From Chthoniobacteraceae bacterium (GTDB taxonomy: Bacteria; Verrucomicrobiota; Verrucomicrobiia; Chthoniobacterales; Chthoniobacteraceae): a stretch of 64,000 nt of DNA. The stretch is from assembly GCA_947479475.1 (NCBI GenBank), contig CANJZW010000007.1, positions 1 to 64,000 of the forward strand, written 5' to 3'. A program made the position numbers and the translations under genes. Below are positions 8,414 through 17,242 of the stretch, piece by piece (position 1 is the first letter of the stretch; each line of letters begins with the position of its first letter). The notes beneath the pieces are model-generated. The model did no database searches. It was not told the DNA's origin and was given only the letters and a program-made list of their open reading frames with translations.

Positions 8414-9694
8414 ATGAGCTTGCCGTCGACTGCCATTCGGATTTTGCTGCTTGAGGATTCGGACTTGGACGCTGCTCTGGTGGAGGCCGAACTGCGGCGA
8501 AACAAGGTGGAGTTTCTCTTGCAAAGGGTGGAGACGGCGGAGGCGTTTAAAGAGGGGCTGAAGAGGTTTCGGCCGGCTATTATTTTCTCGGACTACAAGC
8601 TGCCAAGTTTTGATGGCGGACAGGCTTTACTTCTCGCCAAGGACGTTTCGCCTCACGTTCCATTTATTGTCATCTCAGGTGCGGTGGGGGAAGAGACCGC
8701 CGTGGAGTTACTGAAGGCTGGGGCGACAGATTTTGTGCTCAAGGACAAGCTGTTGCGTCTGGTCCCCGCGATGCACCGCGCGCTGCGCGAAGTGCAGGAG
8801 CGGCTTGCGCTAGACCAGGCACAGGCGGAGCTCTACAGCTGCAACAGCGAACTGGAGCAGCGGGTGCGAGACCGGACCAGGGAACTGAGTGAAAAAAACA
8901 AGATCATGGAAGAGGACCTGAGGATGGCGCACGAATTGCAAATGGCGTTGCTTCCGAGTCGTTTTCCAACCCTCCCAAAGGGTTGTCGAGAGGCGGATAG
9001 CGCGGTTCGAATTTGCAGTTTATACCGCTCCTCCCACAGCGTCGGAGGGGATTGCTTCAACGTGACACCCCTTTCGGACACGGTCCTGAGCGTGTTCATC
9101 TGTGATGTCATGGGCCACGGAGTGAGGGCCGCTTTGGTCACCGCTATGCTCCGGGCGCTCGAAGAACAACTGGGAGAAAAAGCGGCTGATCCCGGACTTC
9201 TTTTAAGCGAGATGAACCGGGCCCAATGCCATATTTTTGAAGCCTCAGAAACGCTCGTGTTTGCCTCGGCGTGTTCGCTCACGGTGGACGTTGCGAAGGG
9301 CACGGTGACATTCGCCAACGCGGGCCATCCTTCACCCTTGCTCGTACACCGAAGAACGCACCGGGTGGAGGTGCTCAGCCTTCCGGAAAGCCGCGGCCCT
9401 GCTCTCGGAATTTTTCCGGAGGCGATCTACCAAAGCCACACGCAAAAGCTCGAGCCAGAGGATTTTATTTTGCTGTTCACGGACGGCTTGTTTGAGGTGG
9501 AAAACACCCGCTCCGAGCTTTTCAGCGAAGAACGTTTGCGGGAGGCGGTGGAGCAGCATGCGGAGCTGGCGCCAGAGCCACTCGTTCAGGCGGTTTTGCA
9601 CGATGTAGAGGCCTTTACAGAAGGGGGTGCTTTTACGGACGATTTGTGTGTAGTGGGAGTCCACATCGCTCGCGTGGAATCAAGCGCGGCATAA
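8414..9694 (+). CDS. Response regulator with SpoIIE-type PP2C phosphatase output (RsbU-like)
   Basis: The product has 426 residues in three parts. A receiver domain spans about residues 5-125: LLLEDSDLD carries the acidic pocket, SDYKLPSFDG has the phospho-acceptor Asp, and FVLKDKLLR has the conserved Lys. A coiled coil follows (about 130-190), then a SpoIIE/PP2C phosphatase domain with GGDCFNV, CDVMGHGVRAAL, FANAGHPSPLL and LFTDGLFEV, which hold the metal-binding Asp and Gly residues. In RsbU-like systems such proteins dephosphorylate an anti-anti-sigma factor in response to a sensor kinase. Neither a kinase nor anti-sigma genes are adjacent. ATG 8414 starts the receiver domain. Confidence 0.9.
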   Translation: MSLPSTAIRILLLEDSDLDAALVEAELRRNKVEFLLQRVETAEAFKEGLKRFRPAIIFSDYKLPSFDGGQALLLAKDVSPHVPFIVISGAVGEETAVELLKAGATDFVLKDKLLRLVPAMHRALREVQERLALDQAQAELYSCNSELEQRVRDRTRELSEKNKIMEEDLRMAHELQMALLPSRFPTLPKGCREADSAVRICSLYRSSHSVGGDCFNVTPLSDTVLSVFICDVMGHGVRAALVTAMLRALEEQLGEKAADPGLLLSEMNRAQCHIFEASETLVFASACSLTVDVAKGTVTFANAGHPSPLLVHRRTHRVEVLSLPESRGPALGIFPEAIYQSHTQKLEPEDFILLFTDGLFEVENTRSELFSEERLREAVEQHAELAPEPLVQAVLHDVEAFTEGGAFTDDLCVVGVHIARVESSAA

Positions 9695-9785
9695 GACGTC
9701 GCGTGAAATCATGCGACAGATACGACCCATGCGCGGTCGCTTCTTTTCCGGGAGCGAGGCCGGGAGGCTTTGTCTTTTACTGCAC

Positions 9786-11474
9786 TTACTCAAACCAAGC
9801 AAACGCCTCCAACAATACCGCTGGATCGTCCAGCTCACTGCGCTGGAATTTCTCCCGAGTGCTTTGAACATCCTCCCACGCGCAAACCTCCCACCGCACG
9901 TGATCACCCGGGCGGAGGCGGGCGGCCCCGCTCAACTGCTGTTCCCGCATACTCCACGTATACACCAGACATTCCCCGCCAACGCGCGCGCCTTCCGCCA
10001 CGACATCTGCCAAACGCACACTCATGATATGCTCCTTGTACGGAACCGAACCTGGACGCGGCACCGAAGACACACCCACTACCGTTCCCTCGATCAACAC
10101 CCTTTTTCCCTTGGGCGGACAGTAAAACCCGGACGCCACAGACGCCAACGGCTGACCTAGTTTCAACGGCAGTAGCTTCCAATCACCGAAGGACAGCTCC
10201 CTCACCGCAAACTCCCACACGACCACTTTTTTTCCTGCCAACCGGTCCCTCCCCAGGGCGAGCTCCTGCTGCAGCATCTGCCGCGTTGCGAAAGCGCCGT
10301 CGCTGTTGCGTAGGATCGCGTCCACAGGCTGACCCAACGCGGCGCTAAGCTGCTCCGCAAAACCCGCGCCTTCGCCCCAGCCCATCTGGCCCAGCGAATA
10401 AATATTGGAAAAACTGTCCCCCAGCAAAAGCACCTCCGCCGAAGGCGAGGATTGCCACCGATCCGCTCCACTCAAGACGGGGTGAATCTCCACGGATTCC
10501 GCCGGAAAAACAGTCTGCTCTTTAGACAGGCCCAGAAGCGCGACCGTGTCTCCGTGCGCCCTCACACTAAGGCCCGCAGGAGCCTCCGGCGGGGGATTTT
10601 TGGGCGGCAGTATTTTACCCGCAACCGCCCGCGCCACGGCCTCCATCGCATCCGGAGTCCAGTGCGTGTCGGTGGCGAGGTATTGCGAACGCGCACTTTT
10701 TTTCAACCGCTCAAACAGAAGCGGGCCCGCATCAAACACCTCAATGCCCCTCGTGCGTAGCGTGTCCAAGCATTGGGCAAACGCGGCGTTCTGGCGGAGG
10801 TGAAACCCTGGCGTTTGCGTCGCTCCGAGCTGGTGCCCTTCCACGCATGGCTTCACAGGGACAGGCACCAGAATCAGGCGGATTCCCCGCGCAGCCAACT
10901 CCTTTTGAAACTCGTAAATAGCGGGTAAAGGATCGCCCGCAACGTGTTCGTTAACAAAGCGCTCCCGAATATGGTGTGTATCAAGAAAAGACTTCCCGTT
11001 GACGTAATCAAGGTCTTTACGGAAAAAGAGCCCGCCGCCTCGGGCGATGACCACCTGTTGGTTTCCCTCCCGAAAGACGCGCACCAAAAAGGACTGCATG
11101 AGTGGGCGCAGTTTACCCACAAGGACCGAATTTTCCTCGAGCGCTTTTTCGGCGGCGCGTGTCGCCGCAGGTGAAGGCAGCAAACGCCACAAATCCCCCG
11201 GAGATCTCACCTGGCCCAACGCAGCGGCGGACGGGAACAGGCTCGCACAAGGCGACGCCGGTTTGTCTTCACGCGGGAGCGCGCGGGCTCCGCCAGAAAT
11301 CCAGGCCGCACCCATGCCCGCACAAATCAAAATGAGAAACCCGAACAGCAGCAGAAATCTGGCACCCGGTGCAAAGATCGACGTCCCAAGATCTCGCTGC
11401 GCCTCCTCTTCGCGGGAGAGAACGGAGCGCGTCGGCCTGGGTTGCTGGAGCGGATCGGCTAGTGGCGTGTTCAT
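9786..11474 (-). CDS. AlgJ/AlgX-like polymer O-acetyltransferase with an extra C-terminal domain
   Basis: The product (562 residues) has one N-terminal membrane segment (about residues 30-55) and a periplasmic SGNH-like domain of the AlgJ/AlgX family. Visible motifs are ARGGGLFFRKDLDYVNG, the catalytic Asp-His in ATDTHWTPDAM, and GDSFSNIYSL with the nucleophile Ser. Such proteins transfer acetyl groups, passed across the membrane by an MBOAT protein, onto an exopolysaccharide. After the domain ends at AVRELSFGDWKLLPL, about 110 residues follow that resemble the C-terminus of the SGNH protein at 14051. ATG 11474 leaves one base after the MBOAT stop, so the two genes are tightly coupled. Confidence 0.87.
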   Translation of the reverse strand: MNTPLADPLQQPRPTRSVLSREEEAQRDLGTSIFAPGARFLLLFGFLILICAGMGAAWISGGARALPREDKPASPCASLFPSAAALGQVRSPGDLWRLLPSPAATRAAEKALEENSVLVGKLRPLMQSFLVRVFREGNQQVVIARGGGLFFRKDLDYVNGKSFLDTHHIRERFVNEHVAGDPLPAIYEFQKELAARGIRLILVPVPVKPCVEGHQLGATQTPGFHLRQNAAFAQCLDTLRTRGIEVFDAGPLLFERLKKSARSQYLATDTHWTPDAMEAVARAVAGKILPPKNPPPEAPAGLSVRAHGDTVALLGLSKEQTVFPAESVEIHPVLSGADRWQSSPSAEVLLLGDSFSNIYSLGQMGWGEGAGFAEQLSAALGQPVDAILRNSDGAFATRQMLQQELALGRDRLAGKKVVVWEFAVRELSFGDWKLLPLKLGQPLASVASGFYCPPKGKRVLIEGTVVGVSSVPRPGSVPYKEHIMSVRLADVVAEGARVGGECLVYTWSMREQQLSGAARLRPGDHVRWEVCAWEDVQSTREKFQRSELDDPAVLLEAFAWFE

Positions 11475-11475
11475 T

Positions 11476-12957
11476 TTAGAAAATGAAGTAAATGAACGGG
11501 TTGTAGTCTTGGGTGAGCAGCGCCACCACGGCCATCCAACCGAGCGCCAACACAACGAACGCCTTTGGCAGGGTCAGGGTTTGAGTCCAATCCCACGTCT
11601 GTCGGCCGAAGCAAACGACGACTCCTGCGAGAACGAGGTGCACCTGCAAGTAGGGTTGTTGCGCCAGGCCGCCAAGCGCCGCAGGAAGGCCGTTCGCAGC
11701 AAAGACGCTTGTCATAGCGCCCAGATAATTCAGGGCGTCGGAAAGAGTTGCCGCCCTAAAAAACACCCATCCCACCAAAACAACGCCGAGGGTGAGAAAA
11801 CGTGAAACCAATGGCGGCAAACTCCATTTTGGAAACAGATGTCGGCCAAAGCGTTCGCCCGCTAGCACACTGCCGTGCAGGGCGCCCCACACGATGAAGT
11901 TCCAAGAAGCGCCGTGCCACAGACCGCCTATGAGCATTGTAATGAATACGTTCAGACAAGCCCGGCCTTCACCTAACCTGTTTCCTCCCAATGGAATGTA
12001 GAGATAGTCGCGGAGCCAGGAGGAAAGCGAGATGTGCCAGCGGCGCCAGAAATCAGCCAGGGACGTGGCGGCATAGGGTGAATTGAAATTGCGGGCAAAA
12101 ACGAACCCGAAAAGCAGCCCCAGTCCGATGGCCATGTCGGAGTAACCGCTGAAATCAAAATAGATCTGCATCGAATACGCCACCGCTCCTGTCCAGGCTT
12201 CGAAGGCGGTGCGAGAAGCCGCGTCGAAGGCGGCATCGGCGATTTTTCCACAAGGATTGGCGAGGAGCACTTTTTTCGAAAGGCCAAGGAGTAAAAAGGC
12301 GGTGCCTCGCGCGAATTTATCGAGGGTTAAGGTGCGGGATTTGAGCTGCTCAGCGAGGAAGGAAAACTTCAAAATCGGGCCGGCGACAAGGTGCGGAAAC
12401 ATGGAGACAAAACAGGAGAAGTCGACGAAGTTTTCCATGGCCTCGGCCTCGCCACGGTAGACGTCGATGATGTAACTCAGGGCCTGAAATGTATAGAAGC
12501 TAATCCCCAGTGGCAAAACAACATGCAGCGTTGTCTCAAGCGCGGCTGACGGTGTGCCGAGTGCAGAAGCGAGCTTGTTCCAGCTGTCGATTCCGAAGTT
12601 GAAGTACTTGAAAAAACCAAGCGCCGTGAGATTGCTGAGCACTGAGAAAAGCAGCGCCTTCTTCCGCGTTTGACTTGCCGGGTTTTGAGCGGACGGCGGC
12701 TCGAGGCAACACACAGGCCCAACGACCTTCCAAAAGCACCACCGGTCGCGGGCGATCACGAGGCTCAGGAGCCAGTCCAGCGTCGTCGTGGCAAACATGA
12801 GGACGATAAAGCGGGGTTCGGCCCATCCATAAAAAACGTACCCCGTAAAAACCAGCCATAGATTACGCATCCGCTGAGACGCCTTTGCCAGCAGGTAATA
12901 TCCCACCAGAGCGAATGGTAGGAAATAAAAGAGGAAAAGATGCGAACTGAAGACCAT
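11476..12957 (-). CDS. MBOAT-family membrane O-acyltransferase (AlgI-like)
   Basis: The product (493 residues) is a polytopic membrane protein. It starts with VFSSHLFLFYFLPFALVGYY, contains FDFSGYSDMAIGLGLLFGF and WRRWHISLSSWLRDY, and has the catalytic His in GGLWHGASWNFIVWG. These are the hallmark segments of AlgI-type MBOAT proteins, which move acetyl groups across the inner membrane for polysaccharide modification. The adjacent AlgJ/X-like gene starts one base after its stop codon. The 95-base gap to the divergent AlgX-like gene at 13053 should contain promoters for both arms of the locus. Confidence 0.93.
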   Translation of the reverse strand: MVFSSHLFLFYFLPFALVGYYLLAKASQRMRNLWLVFTGYVFYGWAEPRFIVLMFATTTLDWLLSLVIARDRWCFWKVVGPVCCLEPPSAQNPASQTRKKALLFSVLSNLTALGFFKYFNFGIDSWNKLASALGTPSAALETTLHVVLPLGISFYTFQALSYIIDVYRGEAEAMENFVDFSCFVSMFPHLVAGPILKFSFLAEQLKSRTLTLDKFARGTAFLLLGLSKKVLLANPCGKIADAAFDAASRTAFEAWTGAVAYSMQIYFDFSGYSDMAIGLGLLFGFVFARNFNSPYAATSLADFWRRWHISLSSWLRDYLYIPLGGNRLGEGRACLNVFITMLIGGLWHGASWNFIVWGALHGSVLAGERFGRHLFPKWSLPPLVSRFLTLGVVLVGWVFFRAATLSDALNYLGAMTSVFAANGLPAALGGLAQQPYLQVHLVLAGVVVCFGRQTWDWTQTLTLPKAFVVLALGWMAVVALLTQDYNPFIYFIF

Positions 12958-13052
12958 GTGGCGCTGGCGCTAAAAGGACGTGAAATGAGGAGCAAAAATG
13001 AATGCGCTTGGGGCGATTTGTTTATACTGTGTGGCGTGCTTTTGAAATAAAG

Positions 13053-14054
13053 ATGACAACGCTAGTGAAACATACGGGACTTTATCTAACCGCCTTTGCC
13101 ACGCTGGCCCTGCTGGCGTTGGGCGCCGCCGCCGCCCCGCCCGCTTCCAGCCCTGTTGTGGAGGGCAAGAATGGTTGGCTCTTTTTTGAGCCGGAACTGC
13201 GTTTTCTAAATTTCACCTGTTTTTGGGGGGAGGCCGCCGCCAAAACAGCGCGCTCCCCAAAACCGGAAAACGCGGATCCAATCCCCGCCATCGTTGATTT
13301 TAATAACCAGTTGGCAGCAAAAGGGATCCGGTTGTTTCTGGTGCCAGTGCCTCCCAAGGCGTGGAATGAGGCCCACACGCCGGACCTGCCTCTGGAAGGG
13401 CGCAAAGCAGACTCCCTCACCCAGTTTTACAGCCGCCTGAGTGCGGAGGGCGTGCAGGTGGTGGACCTGCGCCCCGATTTCAAAGCCCGGGAGGAAGCCG
13501 GCGAAGCGATGTATTGCAAAACGGACTCCCACTGGTCCGGAGAAGGCTGCGTCGCGGCCTCAAAAGCGGTCGCCAAGGCACTGGCAGCCGCCGGACTCCC
13601 CACGCGTCCTGCGAGCGGGCTGCACACGGCTTGGACCGAGGTCCATTTCCGTGGGGATCTGCTGGAGCTCAAACGCGCCCCGGCGAACCAGGAGGAGCGC
13701 CTCAAAACCCGCCAGGTCAGCGACGCTTCAAATGCCGCGCTGCAGCCAAATGCCGCGAGTTCGACCCTGGTTCTCGGTGACAGCCACACGCTTGTTTTCC
13801 ATGACTTCCTTGCGGAACGGGCCGGTTTTACAGACCAGCTCGCCTACGAAACGGGCGTGATTCCCGACTGGATCGGCACCCGCGGTTCAGGCGCCAATGC
13901 CGTGCGAATCAGCCTCCTACGGCGCGCCACAAAGGACGCCGGTTATCTGGCCTCCAAAAAAGCCGTGGTTTGGTGTTTTGCCGCCCGTGAATTCACGGAG
14001 GCCGACCAGGGCTGGCAACGCCTTCCGCTGACAGCCCCATCCTCCTCCAAATGA
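13053..14054 (+). CDS. AlgJ/AlgX-like secreted O-acetyltransferase (second copy)
   Basis: The product (333 residues) has a signal peptide (LTAFATLALLALGAAAA). Its SGNH-like domain reads VEGKNGWLFFEPELRFL, then the Asp-His pair in CKTDSHWSGEG and the nucleophile Ser in VLGDSHTLVFHDFL. It is related to the protein at 9786 in order and spacing of motifs (KAVVWCFAAREFTEADQGWQ against VVVWEFAVRELSFGDW) but lacks the C-terminal extension. It ends with a 4-base ATGA overlap with the next SGNH gene, so the two are translationally coupled. ATG 13053 was chosen because it gives a proper signal peptide. Confidence 0.85.
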   Translation: MTTLVKHTGLYLTAFATLALLALGAAAAPPASSPVVEGKNGWLFFEPELRFLNFTCFWGEAAAKTARSPKPENADPIPAIVDFNNQLAAKGIRLFLVPVPPKAWNEAHTPDLPLEGRKADSLTQFYSRLSAEGVQVVDLRPDFKAREEAGEAMYCKTDSHWSGEGCVAASKAVAKALAAAGLPTRPASGLHTAWTEVHFRGDLLELKRAPANQEERLKTRQVSDASNAALQPNAASSTLVLGDSHTLVFHDFLAERAGFTDQLAYETGVIPDWIGTRGSGANAVRISLLRRATKDAGYLASKKAVVWCFAAREFTEADQGWQRLPLTAPSSSK

Positions 14055-15403
14055 GTTTGTTGCCCCGATTTTTAGCGGTCTTTTTGGCGCTGACACTCTG
14101 CGTTCTGGGAGCGGATAACAATCCCGCTCAAGAAGAGGACGACGACGCGCAGTGCCCCTGCGCAAGCTCTGCTCCGGCGGAACCCAGAGCTTCAGAGCCG
14201 GTTCAGCAGGCGAAACTTAAGAAGCCAGCGCCGCAGGCGCCCACGACTCCTGCAAAAACAGAACCGCGCGCCAAAGTCCTTGTGATTGGAGATTCCCTGG
14301 GGCTTTGCGGCTTTGGAAAAACGCTGGATTCAAGGCTGCGGAAAGACCCCAGCATTGCTGCTGTTTACACCTATTTGGCGTGCGGTACCGTCCCGATTAG
14401 CTGGCTGAAAACCGGTGCTCTCGCAAAGGCCCACACCGGATGCGGTTTCTGGACAATCGAAGGTAAAAGCGGGGAGCACGCTGCCGAGTATCAGGACACG
14501 TTCGGAATGCAGCGCGGCAAACGCCCCGAGTCGCATCCTGTGCCAAAGCTCGAAACCCTTTTGGAGGAGCATCATCCGGATATTCTGGTGATTCAAAACG
14601 GCACGAATTTGCTGAGCCTCTTTAGCGATGGAAAAACCATCCTGCCCGCGAGGCACGACGCTCAGATCCGGGCCTATCTCAGCCCGATGATGCAGCTCCT
14701 CGCTCAGAAGGCGCCCAGCTTAAAAAAGGTGTACTGGGTGAGTCCTCCGGTTTCGGGGCGGGTCACTCCCGACGTTCAGGATTTTTTACTCCACAGGATT
14801 GCCGCCTATGAATGCGCGTTTTTGAACGTCATCGATAGCCGGGGGCTGATTAAGTATCCGTATCGCAATACGATGCCGGACAAGGAACATTTCATTGGCC
14901 GGGACATGGACGCGTGGGCGGAGGGCGTTTTACAGCGCATCTCCAAGGACCTCTCCGAGGGCCTGCTAACCTCCGCTCCGCTTCCCAAGCAGGCTCTGCT
15001 GAGTGCGGTCGCCAAGACGGCTGGAAAAACGGCCCTGACAGCTCCAAAGGAGCGGCCTTCGGTGGTGGTCCGGGCAAAACTCATTGCGAAATCCGAGCCG
15101 CTCTCTACGGAAAAACTGCACCCCTATCAGGAGTCGATGGTGAGTTTTGTGTACCAGGTGGAGGAGGTTGTTTCAGGCGAGTATAAGGACTCCGAACTCG
15201 TGGTGATGCACCCGGCTCACATCCGCCTAAAACCCGAACGTCTGGAGACTTACAATGTGGGTGATTCCTTTAGGTTGGAGCTCCTGGATTTTGAAGGCTC
15301 CCCGTGGGAGGCCATCAAACGCAATGAAGAGACCGGTCGCATAGAGCTCCGCCCCTTCATCCGTAAAGAAGATGAAGCGCGTTTTCCTTCGCTCGGCCGA
15401 TAA
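14051..15403 (+). CDS. Secreted SGNH/GDSL-like hydrolase with a C-terminal domain shared with the AlgJ-like protein
   Basis: The product (450 residues) starts with a signal peptide, then an acidic Cys-containing stretch and a Pro/Ala-rich linker to about residue 75. The SGNH domain follows: VLVIGDSLGLCGFGKTL (nucleophile Ser), LVIQNGTNLLSL (the GTN block) and DKEHF (Asp-His pair). From about residue 335 a separate all-beta-looking domain begins (VVVRAKLIAK, HPYQESMVSFVYQ, NVGDSFRLELLDFEG) that resembles the tail of the protein at 9786. A role in adding or removing acyl groups on the same polymer is inferred from the locus. The Ser-His chemistry is consistent with an esterase or acetyltransferase. 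Confidence 0.8.
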   Translation: MSLLPRFLAVFLALTLCVLGADNNPAQEEDDDAQCPCASSAPAEPRASEPVQQAKLKKPAPQAPTTPAKTEPRAKVLVIGDSLGLCGFGKTLDSRLRKDPSIAAVYTYLACGTVPISWLKTGALAKAHTGCGFWTIEGKSGEHAAEYQDTFGMQRGKRPESHPVPKLETLLEEHHPDILVIQNGTNLLSLFSDGKTILPARHDAQIRAYLSPMMQLLAQKAPSLKKVYWVSPPVSGRVTPDVQDFLLHRIAAYECAFLNVIDSRGLIKYPYRNTMPDKEHFIGRDMDAWAEGVLQRISKDLSEGLLTSAPLPKQALLSAVAKTAGKTALTAPKERPSVVVRAKLIAKSEPLSTEKLHPYQESMVSFVYQVEEVVSGEYKDSELVVMHPAHIRLKPERLETYNVGDSFRLELLDFEGSPWEAIKRNEETGRIELRPFIRKEDEARFPSLGR

Positions 15404-15415
15404 GTGAGAATCCAT

Positions 15416-16156
15416 ATGCTCACGCCCCGACTGCTTTTCCTTTGTTTATTCGGCCTCTGCCTGTCCTCCGCGCACGCCAATTACAGCACTCCGCCCCCGG
15501 GCAGTGCACGCAGGGTTTTGTTTGTCGGAGACTCTCTCTCGGTCGGGCCTTTCGGCAGGGAGATGCAGAATTTTTTGTGCGATCAAGCCGGTGAAGGGCG
15601 GGTGTATGTCGTGGCTTCCTGCGGCTCCTCCCCGGAGCACTGGTTGGAGGGTGAGACAACCTTCGTTTCCAAATGCGGCAGCCGGGTCAAAACTCCGAAT
15701 ACTTTTGCACATCACGAGTTTGAAAAGGGCCGACCGCCGGAACCCTTTACGACCCCGAAAATCGCCCCGCTTCTTGAGCGGATCCGGCCCGCAACCGTGG
15801 TGGTGCAACTCGGCACAAACTGGTTTGACCTGGTTGAAGCACACCCCGGGCCCGAAGAGTTGGCGCGGCTGGGGGCGATTCTGGAACGCTTCGCGGACAC
15901 CGTCCAATCCGCCCCCGGACGGCCGCTCCTCGTGTGGATCACGCCCCCGGATTCCGCCCGTTTCCGCAAGGTGCAGGAGAGCGTTACCAAGCTTCTCCTC
16001 TCCGCAGGAAAACGGAAGCGCTTCGCAGTCATAGACTCCTCCAGCATGGTTCGCTACGAGACAGGTCAGTCTGGAGGCGATGGCATCCACTACTTCGGAG
16101 CGGACGCCGTCAAGTGGGCGGATGGGGTTAAAAAGCGGCTCCGGCTTCTGCTCTAA
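15416..16156 (+). CDS. Secreted SGNH/GDSL-like hydrolase
   Basis: The product (246 residues) has a signal peptide (LTPRLLFLCLFGLCLSSAHA) and one SGNH domain: VLFVGDSLSVGPFGREM with the nucleophile Ser, VVVQLGTNWFDL, and DGIHYFGADAVKWADG with the Asp-His pair. The motifs closely parallel the gene just upstream, pointing to a duplication within the locus. A GTG codon at 15404 lies directly after the upstream stop and is an alternative start. I prefer ATG 15416 because it gives a compact signal peptide; neither start has a strong ribosome binding site. It is the last gene of the plus-strand arm. Confidence 0.82.
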   Translation: MLTPRLLFLCLFGLCLSSAHANYSTPPPGSARRVLFVGDSLSVGPFGREMQNFLCDQAGEGRVYVVASCGSSPEHWLEGETTFVSKCGSRVKTPNTFAHHEFEKGRPPEPFTTPKIAPLLERIRPATVVVQLGTNWFDLVEAHPGPEELARLGAILERFADTVQSAPGRPLLVWITPPDSARFRKVQESVTKLLLSAGKRKRFAVIDSSSMVRYETGQSGGDGIHYFGADAVKWADGVKKRLRLLL

Positions 16157-16174
16157 AACGCAGCTTTTGACGCC

Positions 16175-17179
16175 CTAGCCGCTGCTCCGGAGGCTCTCGG
16201 CGGCGACCTCCGGCCACACGCCGTTCACCCAGGAACCCGTGGCGATTTCCAGCGGGCTGCTGGGGTATAGTCGGGGGAGCAACTCCAGATGCCAGCGGAA
16301 ATCGCGGTCAATGGTGCCCCAATGATCAAGCCGCTGCGTGCGCGTGGGGGCGGTGAGAAGGGCCAGATGGTAGGGCGGATGGTCCAATGCCCCGTTGAGC
16401 CTGAGGAGGGCCGCCTGGAGGGCGTCTGCGAGCTGCACAACCTCTTCATCGGTGATGGCGTGGAAATCAGCGCTCTGCCGCTTCGGGTACAAGGCCATTT
16501 CGAAAGGCACCCGGGAGGCGTAGGGGCAGAACACACAAAACCCGTGGTTTTCATAAACCACGCGCGCTCCAGTGCGGACCTCCTCGCTCAAAATATCCTC
16601 GAAAATAGCCCTCTTTTTTTGGCTGTAAAACGCCCGGGCCACCCCCAGTTTCCGCTTCAATCGGGCGGGGATGACTGCCAAAGCAACGAGCTGGCTGAGC
16701 GCGTGGGGCACCAGCGCGCCGGCAGAACGGCCGACCGCCTTGACGATTGAAAAAGAGCGCAACCGGGTGTCGTGCATGAGGTCAAGGATGCGCAGTTTCC
16801 AGGCTTGGATCACCTGCTCGATTTGCCACAAATCAAGCGCTTCCAGCGCCCGCCGGTCGCTGGTTTCCACAATCACCTCGTGCGCCCCGACACCATCCAT
16901 GTGGTCGTAAAAACCATCCCCGTGGCACGTCGGATCTCCCTCAACCCGCACCACGGGCGCGCGATTGGGAACCACCCGCACGCTCCATTCCCCCCCCTTT
17001 TCTGCCTGATAGAGGGTGTGCGCCGCGTACTTCTCCATCCCAGCGAGAAACGGGTTGCTGGCTGCCAAATCGTCCCTTTCCTCCAGAACAGAGGCGGCCG
17101 TGGGCTGATGCGCCCGCGCTTCTGAAAAAAGCGTCCACTCGTCCGTGAGCGGGTCCAAACGCATCTCGTTTTTGTGCAT
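16175..17179 (-). CDS. GalT-like (HIT superfamily) protein lacking the usual catalytic residues
   Basis: The product (334 residues) aligns in outline with galactose-1-phosphate uridylyltransferase: RLDPLTDEWTLFS, VVPNRAPVVRVEG, GAHEVIVETSD and, in the second half, the HLALLTAP and WHLELLPRLYP blocks. The central motif, normally H-P-H-x-Q with the second His as nucleophile, reads HALSQ, so a Leu replaces the nucleophile. The zinc-binding C-x-x-C of GalT reads NPFLAG and is also lost. It may be a related nucleotidyl-transfer or binding protein rather than a true GalT. Start 17179 (MHKNEMRLDPL) fits the family N-terminus. It lies 63 bases after yjbQ on the same strand. Confidence 0.7.
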   Translation of the reverse strand: MHKNEMRLDPLTDEWTLFSEARAHQPTAASVLEERDDLAASNPFLAGMEKYAAHTLYQAEKGGEWSVRVVPNRAPVVRVEGDPTCHGDGFYDHMDGVGAHEVIVETSDRRALEALDLWQIEQVIQAWKLRILDLMHDTRLRSFSIVKAVGRSAGALVPHALSQLVALAVIPARLKRKLGVARAFYSQKKRAIFEDILSEEVRTGARVVYENHGFCVFCPYASRVPFEMALYPKRQSADFHAITDEEVVQLADALQAALLRLNGALDHPPYHLALLTAPTRTQRLDHWGTIDRDFRWHLELLPRLYPSSPLEIATGSWVNGVWPEVAAESLRSSG

Positions 17180-17242
17180 GCCTGATTCTAACGGACTCCT
17201 GCAACCCACACAAGACGCTCTCCAAACGCGGCCGGGGCCGGT

